Shown here in pieces: positions 24,160 through 33,073 of a stretch of 64,000 nucleotides of DNA (positions are counted from its first letter, which is position 1; each line of letters begins with the position of its first letter). A model generated the notes under the pieces. It saw only the letters and a program-made list of their open reading frames with translations, was not told where the DNA came from and searched no databases. The stretch lies in assembly GCF_030409685.1 (NCBI RefSeq), contig NZ_JAUFQJ010000003.1, forward strand, positions 62,001 through 126,000. The letters are read 5' to 3'. The position numbers and the translations under genes are program-made. This DNA is from Ferruginibacter paludis. GTDB lineage: Bacteria > Bacteroidota > Bacteroidia > Chitinophagales > Chitinophagaceae.

Positions 24160-24627
24160 TCAATTCTTTAACCTACCATCCGCCGACACTGATTTTTGTT
24201 CAAAATCAAATTCAGGGCCTGCCGGGTTTTTAGGATCCTCTCCATAGTTGTTTGCAGACCGGTTGCCCTCGGTAAAAAACCATACCAGCAAAATGATGGC
24301 GCCGATCAGAGGAATAAGGGCAATGAAATAATACCATCCGCTTTTGTTCAGATCGTGCAAACGCCTGACAGCAACAGCCAAGCCAGGAACTAAAGTACCA
24401 ATAGCTACGACCATATAGACCGTAGAACCCAATACGGATAAAACCGTCATTCCCTTTAAAAGCCCGGTAAGGGCAATAGCATAAAAAGGGATGATCAAAA
24501 GAAAATTAACCAAAGCAAAATTCCAATACTCGGCCCGCCTGGCTCTGCCCTGAAAATTTGCATAGTTGTTAAAAACTACTTTTTTCCACCAGTCAATCAT
24601 GTTGTAATTTGATTCTTCTTTTTCCAT
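24160..24627 (-). CDS. DUF805 membrane protein
   Basis: 155 residues. DUF805 (YhaH-type) features: an opening WWKKVVFNNYANFQGRARR followed by AEYWNF, three or four membrane helices, and the conserved VRRLHDLNKSGWYYFIALIPLIG. The C-terminal tail is polar (ANNYGEDPKNP). The family is found in inner membranes and has no established function. An internal Met at residue 10 (MIDWW) may be the real start, since the homologous part begins there. Strong terminator downstream. Confidence 0.88.
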   Translation of the reverse strand: MEKEESNYNMIDWWKKVVFNNYANFQGRARRAEYWNFALVNFLLIIPFYAIALTGLLKGMTVLSVLGSTVYMVVAIGTLVPGLAVAVRRLHDLNKSGWYYFIALIPLIGAIILLVWFFTEGNRSANNYGEDPKNPAGPEFDFEQKSVSADGRLKN

Positions 24628-24674
24628 GTCGATGTCTTTTGTGTTTAAAAATGATAATGAACGTATTTAAAGAA

Positions 24675-24959
24675 TTATAGATGCGGACCAGGTAATGCAA
24701 AAATTTGCAGAAGACTATCAGTGATATTACAATTCACCGTGACGTTTCCACTTCCCCCTTGAAGTACACATGCAGCAGCAGCTTTTCTCTTATTTAGTGG
24801 TGTCGCTACCAGCCATTTTTCTGCATTGGTTATATCTTGTTCGTAGCGGGTATAATTCTCGCTTGTAAACAACTGAAGACCTAAAGGGACGTCAAAATCC
24901 TGAGTGAATGATTGTAAACAAAAAAATGTGAGGGCGATGAAGCAAAAAAGTGTTTTCAT
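24675..24959 (-). CDS. Small secreted protein of unknown function
   Basis: 94 residues. A signal peptide (KTLFCFIALTFFCLQSFTQ) is followed by about 75 residues with an NYTRYEQDITNAEKWLVATP stretch and two Cys in the mature part. I do not recognise it. The same-strand DUF805 gene follows after about 50 bases, so the two may be cotranscribed. Confidence 0.6.
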   Translation of the reverse strand: MKTLFCFIALTFFCLQSFTQDFDVPLGLQLFTSENYTRYEQDITNAEKWLVATPLNKRKAAAACVLQGGSGNVTVNCNITDSLLQIFALPGPHL

Positions 24960-25123
24960 GGCAGCATAATTCTGTGTAAGGCAGTTTATTTGGACAAAAT
25001 ATTGACATGAAAGATATAGAAAAATTGTGATTAATAATTTTTCTATAGAGGGAGGTCAAAACGAACTGAAGATAAAGCCGAATAAATGTTGAACAAGTTG
25101 GTTAAATGCATACACTATACAAA

Positions 25124-25157
25124 AACAGGCTAAGACATTTTTTTGTCTTAGCCTGTT
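25124..25157 (-). terminator. Terminator of the 25181 gene
   Basis: The 14-bp perfect stem AACAGGCTAAGACA/TGTCTTAGCCTGTT has a six-base T loop and an A-run on the left, 24 bases past the stop. Confidence 0.85.
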
Positions 25158-25180
25158 ACAACTTAATTTTCTTTCCTGTT

Positions 25181-25483
25181 TTATTTTCCAACCTTCTCAA
25201 TCTCCAGCGCATCATCTGTAATGGTGCCGCTGATCGTTACTTTCTGACCAATAAAATTTGCGACTTTTTCAGGATTGTTGATGGTGTATACTTTTTCTCC
25301 AACAACAAAAACTGGTTTGGCTCCTGCGGCGATGCATTTTTTAGCACAGGCGGCATGATCTTTTTTATTTCCTTTTACGCCGCAATCAGAATCACTGATA
25401 TAACCCGTCCATTTTCCTTTATCAAATGCATAGGTAACAGCAAGGCAAAAACATGATACTACAAGCAACAGATACTTTTTCAT
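25181..25483 (-). CDS. Small secreted protein with a cysteine pair and an OB-like C-terminus
   Basis: 100 residues with signal peptide (LLLVVSCFCLAVTYA). The mature part contains KWTGYISDSDCG, HAACAKKCIAAGAKPVFVVG (three Cys near 42-50) and a beta-rich ending NFIGQKVTISGTITDDALEIEKV. This layout occurs in small periplasmic proteins of Bacteroidota and Acidobacteria. The function is unknown; a metal or redox role is possible because of the Cys cluster but is not shown. An exact -7 element lies about 20 bases upstream. Confidence 0.7.
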   Translation of the reverse strand: MKKYLLLVVSCFCLAVTYAFDKGKWTGYISDSDCGVKGNKKDHAACAKKCIAAGAKPVFVVGEKVYTINNPEKVANFIGQKVTISGTITDDALEIEKVGK

Positions 25484-25503
25484 AATTGTATATTTAGTGT
25501 AAT

Positions 25504-25511
25504 CAAATTTA
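25504..25511 (-). promoter_or_regulatory. -7 promoter element for the 25181 gene
   Basis: On the minus strand this reads TAAATTTG, exact TAnnTTTG, 21 bases upstream of the ATG. Confidence 0.45.
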
Positions 25512-25632
25512 ATAATTTGCCCGGCAAAATCCTATCATTTAAACACTTTTTGTTTTAGCCGTATGCGGGTATATAAAACTACAAACTGCTATAAGCCAGA
25601 AATTCCATGTTTCCAGGCTGCATGCTATTATC

Positions 25633-26187
25633 TCAATTATTATTAAACGCAGTTCCAATGCTGTGCATTAAACTCGATACGGGCCCTTCCATTTTATTGG
25701 TATTATCATCCAAAGTGGTATCGTGCAGCAATTCACCCATGTTCAAAGCTGCTGGCAGATACAGTAAAATGGTATTGCGCTGGTTTTTGAAAAAAGATTT
25801 TACTTCTTTGATCCCCCCATCTTCTGGAAGATTTGCCTTTACTACCTGTACAGTTTCACTTGCAATTTCATTTATTTTTTTAACCGGGTCCAGAGCTGAC
25901 TGGTGGGCGTAGGACGAAATAATTTGAACCGCCTCTTTTCTACTATCGGGGAAAATTTTATCCAACCAGTTTGTATTCAGATTACCTTGCAAAAATTCGG
26001 CAGCACCATCGTCAGACTGAACATATTTATAAAAAGCAGTTAGTACCGCAGGTATTGCAGCCTGGCTGAATCTGTCTTCATTGGGCGTATCCGCATCCAG
26101 CACTACTTCCTGTGTATTTGGATCTATTTTTTGTAATGCAGGATATCCTAAGTTTTGTTGTACTGTTTCTAAAAGATTGATTGACAT
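25633..26187 (-). CDS. Predicted soluble helical protein, weakly DUF937-like
   Basis: 184 residues, no signal peptide, mostly alpha-helical. The opening MSINLLETVQQNLGYPALQK resembles the start of DUF937 proteins, but the rest is not clearly alike, so this is tentative. A central DPVKKINEIASETVQVVK and a hydrophobic NTILLYLPAALNMGELL segment are the main landmarks. It lies 152 bases downstream of the ABC-domain gene of the ATP-grasp cluster on the same strand. It could belong to that transcript, but nothing in the sequence ties it functionally. Confidence 0.65.
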   Translation of the reverse strand: MSINLLETVQQNLGYPALQKIDPNTQEVVLDADTPNEDRFSQAAIPAVLTAFYKYVQSDDGAAEFLQGNLNTNWLDKIFPDSRKEAVQIISSYAHQSALDPVKKINEIASETVQVVKANLPEDGGIKEVKSFFKNQRNTILLYLPAALNMGELLHDTTLDDNTNKMEGPVSSLMHSIGTAFNNN

Positions 26188-26339
26188 AATTCCTGATTTT
26201 AAAATGTTGTGAAATGATTCATCCCAGTCAGGTTGTAAAATCGTGCCAACAATATTGAAATTAAGGGACCCGGAAAGAGCAGAGAAATAACCATTATCAG
26301 ATATAGCAAGTTAAAGGGCAAATTTCCAGCAGAGATAGT

Positions 26340-27269
26340 CTACATAACATCTTCCTCCTTTGCCAAAAAAATGGCGGCGATTTCAACATCGATGTCTTTT
26401 TCTACCAGCACATTTACAGATTCAGATTCCAGCCGACGGGTAATATCGCTCAGGGACGAAAGACGTTCCATGGTATATGGAATCGTATCGAGACCAGCGG
26501 CAAATTTTAAAATATAACTATAAACAGCAAACAGGCTTCCGGCCATAATAGTGGCACTATGTAAACTTTTTGATGCTATCAGCGAAATCGTAATAACCAG
26601 TAATACCATCAGCTCCATAAAACCAAAATTCCATGCTTCTTTATCAGAAATACCAATCTGCCATTTACGCAAATTAGTATAATGACGATGAATATGAACA
26701 GGGTTTCCGGCTGAAATAATATCTACCTGCTTTTCCAGTTCATCATTTTTGCTTTTATTCAACCGCATCATTTTTTTACCATACACTCTGCTGATCAGCA
26801 CTACCGGGACCATCATAACCAGACAGATACTAACAATGACTTTATCATAGAAAAACAAAATAATTAAAGAACCAAAAATGTTATAAGCTGCTTCAATAAC
26901 ATATACCAGGTCATGCTCCAGGAAATCAACAAATTCCCTGGCGAGTGTTGAGTGCGCTGTTAATTTTGACACATCCGGCGTACGGTATTTTCTGCTCACA
27001 ATGCCAGTAACCATAGATGTATAGATGGCTGAATACGTCCGGGTATCAAACATGTGCCGCACCGTACCAATGATTAAATAAGCAAGATGCACTAATGTTA
27101 ATATAATCAAACCACGATAACTGCCTTTTATCAACTCGTTGATAGCCTCGCCAAAAAAATAAAAGCGCAACAGGCTCCCCAGCATTTCGAGGGAGAACAA
27201 TGAATACGTAAGTATCAGCTGATACCTGTGCTTCATAATGAGATTACGCAGTATTTTAAAATTAGCCAT
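26340..27269 (-). CDS. ABC-type six-helix transmembrane protein without an ATPase domain
   Basis: 309 residues. Six membrane helices in the ABC exporter type 1 layout: pairs at about 15-65, 125-165 and 215-265. Coupling-helix-like regions follow helices 2 and 4. There is no Walker A, signature or Walker B; the protein ends about 30 residues after the last helix, where the ATPase would begin. Related stand-alone ABC six-TM proteins exist in databases. It follows the ATP-grasp/SET gene by 93 bases and probably shares its transcript. I infer that it moves the product of the two ligases or senses it, possibly using an ATPase encoded elsewhere. Whether it transports at all is open. Confidence 0.75.
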   Translation of the reverse strand: MANFKILRNLIMKHRYQLILTYSLFSLEMLGSLLRFYFFGEAINELIKGSYRGLIILTLVHLAYLIIGTVRHMFDTRTYSAIYTSMVTGIVSRKYRTPDVSKLTAHSTLAREFVDFLEHDLVYVIEAAYNIFGSLIILFFYDKVIVSICLVMMVPVVLISRVYGKKMMRLNKSKNDELEKQVDIISAGNPVHIHRHYTNLRKWQIGISDKEAWNFGFMELMVLLVITISLIASKSLHSATIMAGSLFAVYSYILKFAAGLDTIPYTMERLSSLSDITRRLESESVNVLVEKDIDVEIAAIFLAKEEDVM

Positions 27270-27362
27270 TGCCTGGTTCTTTAGATGCTTAAATCAACTA
27301 AATGAAAATCGCCTAGCGAAATAGAATTTGTTGGGGTTAGTAAGTGGGCACCCGGCGTTGCT

Positions 27363-28793
27363 TTATCCGTTGCGTGAAATTTCCCTGGTGGTTACAGAAT
27401 TATTAATCATTCCTGTAATCCTTCCACGGCAATTTTGCGAACCGCAACGACAGTCAAAAGGCTCCATACTTTCATCAAGAAAGGTTGAATAGTCGAGGGT
27501 TAGTTCTTCGCCTTCCGGAATATTTTGTAATGCAATTACGTTTAAACCTTCATAAGTGGTGTTCGGATTACAACTGTGATTTTGAGGAGCCCAGTTTGCC
27601 GGGTTATTATCCCACAGCAAAAATACCTCTTTACTCAGTGGATATGCATACTTTTTAAAAATATCCTTTTCTTTTTCTTCCCAGCAACCGTTTACATAGT
27701 TACGGGTAACGATGCGCTGGACCAGCTCCTCCCCTTTGAAAATCAGCTCGTTAGCTGCTATATTTTGGGTAGAATAAATGCCATAACCGGCGATGGAATT
27801 GCCTTTCATGATATATTTTTTCTGCTTCCTTTTATGGCGTGCTATTCCTTCGGATATTATTTTTTGCAGAAAACCGGTCTGCCCGACTCCATCGGCTTTT
27901 AGAATATAATCCGCTGAGCCTTCGTACCCGTCTTTATAAAAAACAGAGCAGGTAAAATTGATCTCCAGGAAAAAAATATCTTGCTTATCATTCACCCGAA
28001 AGTCAAGCCTTGCATAACCAACACCGTCAAAACCCTGAAAAATTTTTACTGCGGCATCTTTCAATTTCGCCTCCAGTTCCTGGTCATCGCAGGGAATATT
28101 TGCTTCGGGATGCAGTTCAGAAGTTTTTAAAGCGTAGGTTTTAAATTGAAAACCTGTTGGAAAAATATATTCAACCGGTTTAAAAACCGTGCACTTTTTT
28201 TTGTTATCCGCATCAGCCACAAGCATAACTGTAAACTCCCGACCTTCAATATATTCTTCTACCAGCAGTGGCCCGTACTCTTCAATAATATCTTCACTTT
28301 TTTGCAGCAACGCAGCTTTATCATACACCAGAGATTGTTGATCAACTCCTAAACTATCGCCAGCTTTCCCAGGCTTAACAAACAATGGATATTTTAAGTG
28401 GTTGCATTCTCTTTCTATATCAGCAATAGATTCAATCAACGCAAATGCAGGTGTTAGTATGCCTTCTGTATAGGCGACATATTTCATCAGGTTTTTTGGC
28501 GGATCATATAACATTGAAGATGGACCTGTAAAAGGCAGATTCAGCATCTCCATAAAATAAATAACGTCTATAGATGGCACATTCCATTCCAGGTAACCTT
28601 CGCAAAGATTTACAAAAATATCATAGTTGCTTTTTTTCAGTTCTTTCAATTGCTTGTAAACTGAAAGTTTATTTAGTAGCACATGATGAAATAGCGCATC
28701 TGGCAGCAAATGACTTAAATCCCTTGCAGGGTCATAATACTGATAATCTACGTCAGAAGTAGTATAATCCGGCTGAAGAACGCAAATTTTCAT
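27363..28793 (-). CDS. ATP-grasp ligase fused to a SET-domain methyltransferase
   Basis: 476 residues. Residues 1-315 form a D-Ala-D-Ala-ligase-like ATP-grasp fold: KPGKAGDSLGVD (140-151), LVEEYIEGREF (177-187), RLDFRV and FLEIN (262-279) for ATP and metal binding. Residues 325-462 form a SET domain: GYG at 336-338, NHSCNPN at 405-411, EELTLDYS at 429-436, and a post-SET CRCGSQNCRG at 448-457. SET enzymes methylate lysine side chains or related amines using SAM; ATP-grasp enzymes join a carboxylate to an amine or thiol. Both active sites look intact. The fusion suggests one product that is both ligated and N-methylated. It lies 17 bases after a second ATP-grasp gene. The substrate is unknown. 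Confidence 0.88.
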   Translation of the reverse strand: MKICVLQPDYTTSDVDYQYYDPARDLSHLLPDALFHHVLLNKLSVYKQLKELKKSNYDIFVNLCEGYLEWNVPSIDVIYFMEMLNLPFTGPSSMLYDPPKNLMKYVAYTEGILTPAFALIESIADIERECNHLKYPLFVKPGKAGDSLGVDQQSLVYDKAALLQKSEDIIEEYGPLLVEEYIEGREFTVMLVADADNKKKCTVFKPVEYIFPTGFQFKTYALKTSELHPEANIPCDDQELEAKLKDAAVKIFQGFDGVGYARLDFRVNDKQDIFFLEINFTCSVFYKDGYEGSADYILKADGVGQTGFLQKIISEGIARHKRKQKKYIMKGNSIAGYGIYSTQNIAANELIFKGEELVQRIVTRNYVNGCWEEKEKDIFKKYAYPLSKEVFLLWDNNPANWAPQNHSCNPNTTYEGLNVIALQNIPEGEELTLDYSTFLDESMEPFDCRCGSQNCRGRITGMINNSVTTREISRNG

Positions 28794-28810
28794 CGTTGAT
28801 ATGGTTAAAG

Positions 28811-29950
28811 CTAAGCCAGCCGTATATTAATTTGTTTGGCTGAATGGCGTAAAAAAGCATCATTAATGATTTCCGCAACAAGTTCAGTAAACGTGTTACC
28901 GCTCAGGCGAAGAATAGCGCCGATAGAAGTAAAATCTTCATCCTCGCTAAGGCCACATTGCGCATTTACTTCCAGTACATATATTTTACCGGTTGCCTTA
29001 TCCATTCTTAAATCCACACGGGTATAACCACATCCTTTTGTAGCAACATATGCATCCCAGGCTATTCTTTTTATTTCGTCAATCAAGCACGGATCCGGTA
29101 ATTCATATTCATAAAAATTTTCTTCGCCAGGCATAGGTGTTTCATCTTCATAAATTTCCCACAGCCTGTCGAACGATAAAAATTTTTCCTGTTCGGGCAA
29201 TGATGAATGAAATACTCTTTCTACTGGTGTATAAATTTTAGCAGTCTCGGGATAGTTATATGAGCCGGAAATGAGCACAGTAAATTCCGGGCCGGTAATA
29301 AATGATTCGGCGATCAGGCCATCTGCAGCCAGATTCCATCCGCGATAGCCGAAAAACATTTTATCAACCTGTTCTTTCAACTCTCCTGAATTATGCACCA
29401 CATTCTGAATGCCCACGCCCATACTACCTGCCGAAACAGATGGTTTTATAATTACCGGTAAGCCAAGTGCTTCACAGATTCCACCGCAATCCTGTTTGTT
29501 ATCCTGGATGGCCACCCAATTTGCAGTAGGTACGCCTGCATTATCGAACGCCAGTTTCATTGGAATTTTGGAAGTGGTAATGCGATAAAAATATTCATCT
29601 GCACCTGTATAAATCAATCCTTTTTCTTCCAATAATTTTACTACAGATAAACCCGGGATTCCATTTATTTCATCGCCATCACAAAGGTTAAAAACTATCG
29701 GAATTTTATCTCCAAAATCCTTTTCCTTTTCAATCAGGTTGACAATGCTGATGTAGTTTTTCATTGTAACGGGCTGCCATTTCCATTCGATACCGATGGC
29801 TGTAAAAATTGTATCATATTCAGCAATGCTCTGGCTAAAGTCATAGTAGTAATCAATATTGGTATCGTTGCTTTCAACAAGCGGTGCCAATATCCACACT
29901 TTAATTTGATGTATAGAATAGGCGGATAATAATGTATTAAGTGCGCTCAT
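28811..29950 (-). CDS. ATP-grasp ligase, D-Ala-D-Ala-ligase-like
   Basis: 379 residues. ATP-grasp landmarks: FNLCDGDE (87-94), the glycine loop KPSVSAGSMGVG (169-180), a FTVLISG strand near 223-229, and the metal-binding end RVDLRMD (311-317) and LEVNAQCGL (326-334). It is clearly related to the ligase half of the downstream fusion but not a close copy. The usual Ddl motif NTxPGxT is replaced by NAQCGLS, so it is not a cell-wall Ddl. First gene of the three-gene minus-strand cluster. I infer that two successive amide-forming steps are catalysed by the two ligases. Start chosen as first ATG; an internal start is possible since about 14 residues precede the first strand. Confidence 0.87.
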   Translation of the reverse strand: MSALNTLLSAYSIHQIKVWILAPLVESNDTNIDYYYDFSQSIAEYDTIFTAIGIEWKWQPVTMKNYISIVNLIEKEKDFGDKIPIVFNLCDGDEINGIPGLSVVKLLEEKGLIYTGADEYFYRITTSKIPMKLAFDNAGVPTANWVAIQDNKQDCGGICEALGLPVIIKPSVSAGSMGVGIQNVVHNSGELKEQVDKMFFGYRGWNLAADGLIAESFITGPEFTVLISGSYNYPETAKIYTPVERVFHSSLPEQEKFLSFDRLWEIYEDETPMPGEENFYEYELPDPCLIDEIKRIAWDAYVATKGCGYTRVDLRMDKATGKIYVLEVNAQCGLSEDEDFTSIGAILRLSGNTFTELVAEIINDAFLRHSAKQINIRLA

Positions 29951-30371
29951 GGATATAATATATGCTGTTGGAAGCTAAGTATTTTTGGACCATTCTCAGA
30001 TAGCTAAATTAATTGTTGCAAGCATTCAAAGTACACATCACGAAACTCTGCTTAATAATTGTGAATAAGATGTTATTGACGTCCGCCTTATGCGGCAACC
30101 ATTGAATCAATTTAGTTGAAATAAATCGGGTGCAATACAATTTACAAGAGGTAAACAATGGTATTTAAGCAACCAATTTAGCTATTAAATTTCATGATTG
30201 CATGAAAACTCCCGGTAAAAATAAAATCTGATTTTTAGTCACATGCTGTTACCTAAAAAATCTGTATAGTGCTTCACCGCAGCATTTCTTCCTCAATCTT
30301 TCTTCAATTGACCGGCTGGCATTTCAACATATCAATTAACTTAGCCTATAACTTTTGCTGCAAACCTTATT
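29951..30371. promoter_or_regulatory. Divergent control region between the ATP-grasp cluster and the cytochrome c peroxidase
   Basis: 421 bases with no gene. The perfect 7-bp inverted repeat TTTCATG-attg-CATGAAA lies at 30190-30207, a candidate operator. No exact TAnnTTTG was found near either start; TAACTTTTG at about 30349 is one base off. Otherwise nothing recognised. Confidence 0.4.
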
Positions 30372-31577
30372 ATGCCACGTCGTCTATTATTTGTGATAAT
30401 ATTATTGACCGGATTAGTAATCCTGTTTTGCTCTGCCTGTTTACAAGCGGGAGACAAAACTGAAGCATCGCACCCCAAGAAGGCTTTCTCCGATCCCGGC
30501 TCGGTAAGTGCGTTGCCGTTGACTGTTATTCACCCCAGGCAAAATCCTTTTACTAATGAAAAAGCAGCTTTGGGGCGTTTGCTGTTTTATGATCCAATTT
30601 TGTCCGGCGACAAGGATGTGAGTTGTGCCAGTTGTCACCATCCTGAATTTGGTTACGCGGAAAATATTGACTTGTCTATTGGTGTAGGCGGCGTAGGGCT
30701 CAGTTCCAGCAGGTATTTTCGCCATGCGGATATTGTGCCACCTACCAAAAGAAATTCTCAGTCAATCTTGAATACCGCCTTCAACGGCATTGATATAAAC
30801 GGGGATTATGATCCTGAAAAAGCACCCATGTTCTGGGATCTGCGTGCCACCAGTCTTGAAGACCAGTCACTGCATCCTATCCGGCAGTTTGAAGAAATGA
30901 GAGGAACAGCAGTTGAAGAAAAAGAAGTATTAAATACGATAATAAGCCGCTTGGGTGCCATACCTGTTTACCGTACACTATTTAAAAGCGTTTTTGGCAG
31001 TGACACATCCATAACATCCACTAATCTTGCAAAAGCAATAGCCTGCTTTGAACGAACACTCATTGCCAATCAATCCAGGTTTGACCTTTATATGCGTGGA
31101 CAGTCAGCGGCACTTTCATCATCCGAAAAAGAAGGCTTTACCCTTTTTATGAATGCAGGCTGTGCAAGGTGCCATAGCGGCCCTATGTTTTCGGATTTTA
31201 AAGTACATATTATGGGCACCCCGGATGCTGATAAAAGAAAAGATATTGATTCAGGCTATCATAACAGTTTTGCATTTCGTACACCTTCCCTGAGAAACCT
31301 ACGCTTTACCTGGCCGTACATGCATAGTGGTAAAATTACTAACCTGGAGGATGTGCTGACTTTTTATGAAGACCTGAGAGGCAAACCTTTAAAAACAAAG
31401 TATGTGCAGGAAGAACAACTTGACTCCCTTGCAAAACAAGTGAGGATTGAGTTTAAAGACATACCGAGAATTGTTGAATTTTTAAATACACTGAATGATG
31501 CAGGATATGATCATTCCATTCCTGAATCTGTGCCCAGCAAACTGGCTGTGGGAGGAAATATTAAATTGAAAAAATAA
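30372..31577 (+). CDS. Di-haem cytochrome c peroxidase (CcpA/MauG family)
   Basis: 401 residues. The N-terminus is hydrophobic with Cys20-Ser-Ala-Cys23, so it is a probable lipoprotein anchored on the periplasmic side. Two c-type haem sites are present, CASCH at 85-89 and CARCH at 264-268. Between them lie the usual family segments (PPTKRNSQSILNTAF, FWDLRATSLEDQ, IRQFEEM). After the second haem come RTPSLRNL and YMHSGKI, with the typical His. The enzyme reduces hydrogen peroxide with electrons from c-type cytochromes or acts on other organics. Full length for the family. It stands alone on the plus strand, divergent from the ATP-grasp cluster. Confidence 0.93.
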   Translation: MPRRLLFVIILLTGLVILFCSACLQAGDKTEASHPKKAFSDPGSVSALPLTVIHPRQNPFTNEKAALGRLLFYDPILSGDKDVSCASCHHPEFGYAENIDLSIGVGGVGLSSSRYFRHADIVPPTKRNSQSILNTAFNGIDINGDYDPEKAPMFWDLRATSLEDQSLHPIRQFEEMRGTAVEEKEVLNTIISRLGAIPVYRTLFKSVFGSDTSITSTNLAKAIACFERTLIANQSRFDLYMRGQSAALSSSEKEGFTLFMNAGCARCHSGPMFSDFKVHIMGTPDADKRKDIDSGYHNSFAFRTPSLRNLRFTWPYMHSGKITNLEDVLTFYEDLRGKPLKTKYVQEEQLDSLAKQVRIEFKDIPRIVEFLNTLNDAGYDHSIPESVPSKLAVGGNIKLKK

Positions 31578-31604
31578 ATTACCTGGGCTTTGCCGAATAA
31601 CTAT

Positions 31605-32252
31605 CTAATTTTTATTCTTAACGCACCGAACAGACATACCCCACGATTTTTCTAAGAAGTACATGTAGCAATCAGTGATATCATAGTTTAAACTTCTTTC
31701 TACCGCTGTGGTAGCATCATGTTCTTTAGTCGTCCACCAGTAACCTGCATTGCCTATCGAACTACATACCCCGCCTGCGGACCTTAAACCACCCGGCAGC
31801 CCCGTAAAGCCGCTTTCATTTGTAGCACCCGTATTTGGGCTATTCCATAATACGGTCGCCTTCATTTTACCTCCAGCTACCACATCCCCCCCTAAAGAAT
31901 CTACTAATTCGATGAACTCTTCTTTTGATGGAATATGCCATCCGTCAGGTGCCAATCCCCTTGGATCATTTACCGCATACCAATTGTATAATTTGCCATA
32001 TTTGGCATTGGCAGTATCGTTATTATAATAACACCAGGCCCCTGTTGTAAGATTATTCCATGTATCATTATCGGTAACTTGAGGTATGATGTCTCCATTG
32101 CGGTACGTAAACACATCAAGATTTTTTTGCATCCAGGTTTGTTCAAATATTCTTGTTCCCGGTATGCCCGATGTAAAACTGAATTCTTTTTTACAACTTA
32201 CAGCCAACGAAAATAAAACTAATATTGCAAAAAAGAGTTTACGATTTTTCAT
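31605..32252 (-). CDS. FISUMP-domain lipoprotein
   Basis: 215 residues. Signal peptide with lipobox (LAVSC, Cys20). The mature part is a Fibrobacter succinogenes major paralogous (FISUMP) domain, a C-type-lectin-like fold: WMQKNLDVFTYRNGD, WCYYNNDTANAKYGKLYNWYAV, LAPDGWHIPSKEEF, GFTGLPGG, YWWTTKE and the last MSVRCVKN. These are surface or outer-membrane lipoproteins of unknown role, common in Bacteroidota. It is convergent with the peroxidase gene, about 27 bases apart. Confidence 0.9.
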   Translation of the reverse strand: MKNRKLFFAILVLFSLAVSCKKEFSFTSGIPGTRIFEQTWMQKNLDVFTYRNGDIIPQVTDNDTWNNLTTGAWCYYNNDTANAKYGKLYNWYAVNDPRGLAPDGWHIPSKEEFIELVDSLGGDVVAGGKMKATVLWNSPNTGATNESGFTGLPGGLRSAGGVCSSIGNAGYWWTTKEHDATTAVERSLNYDITDCYMYFLEKSWGMSVRCVKNKN

Positions 32253-33073
32253 TTACGGTTTAATTATTCTTGAAGTATTAAGTTATATATAGGTTTATTG
32301 AAACTCTTATTATTTCAGGATACTACCGAAATCGATAACTGATAAATGGCTAATCATTGGTAACCTTAGCGAGTTAATATATAACGAGTTTTTGTTGAAT
32401 AAATTTTAACGCCCTTTTAAAAGGTAGCCCTTTGTACAAAGTTCATCTTTTTATTTCTATAATAACAAACCAATTTATACCCATTTTTTTGAATCCCCTG
32501 AGAGCAGTCAGATAACTTTTAAAGCAAATCTCCGTATAGTTTATTTTAAGTTTTTTTATTATTAAGTATCATTGTTAGCAAAAACCATGTCAGTCTTTAT
32601 TTTATTAGCCAAAAGTGTGCAAGTATTGATTAAAGTCTAAACAATATTTCAGCAATATTAAAACGTTATCCGTTATATGAAACAGCCCTATTCAAATGGC
32701 TAAAACCAACTACCGTTGCATAATTTTACCGTAACCATAATACCTCTCCTCAATTTCTTCCGGATTGTAGCTTCGTAATTATCCTTAACGGTGTATACTT
32801 ACAAATAAACAAACGGTGGAAATAATTTTATGGATTTTACGGCAGCTATTTGCCTAAAGTTAATGCTATTTATTTTTAAATATGTTAAATATCGCTGAGC
32901 ATATTTGTAACGCATATCTAATATAAAAATTCAGGCTACAGCATGTATCCCAATACGCCCGGCAGAAATAAAATACCGATTTATCCGTTACTAGCACAGC
33001 GTCCGTATACAATGATATTTGATAGTAACCTTTTTCCTGTCATGCCATCGTTACCAACTGATAACAACAACAT
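32253..33073. other. 821-base gene-free stretch
   Basis: AT-rich and non-coding as far as I can see. A 44-codon frame at 32943-33077 exists but has no recognisable product. No tRNA, repeat or terminator was recognised. It may hold the promoter regions of the two divergent genes or an unrecognised small RNA. Confidence 0.4.
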
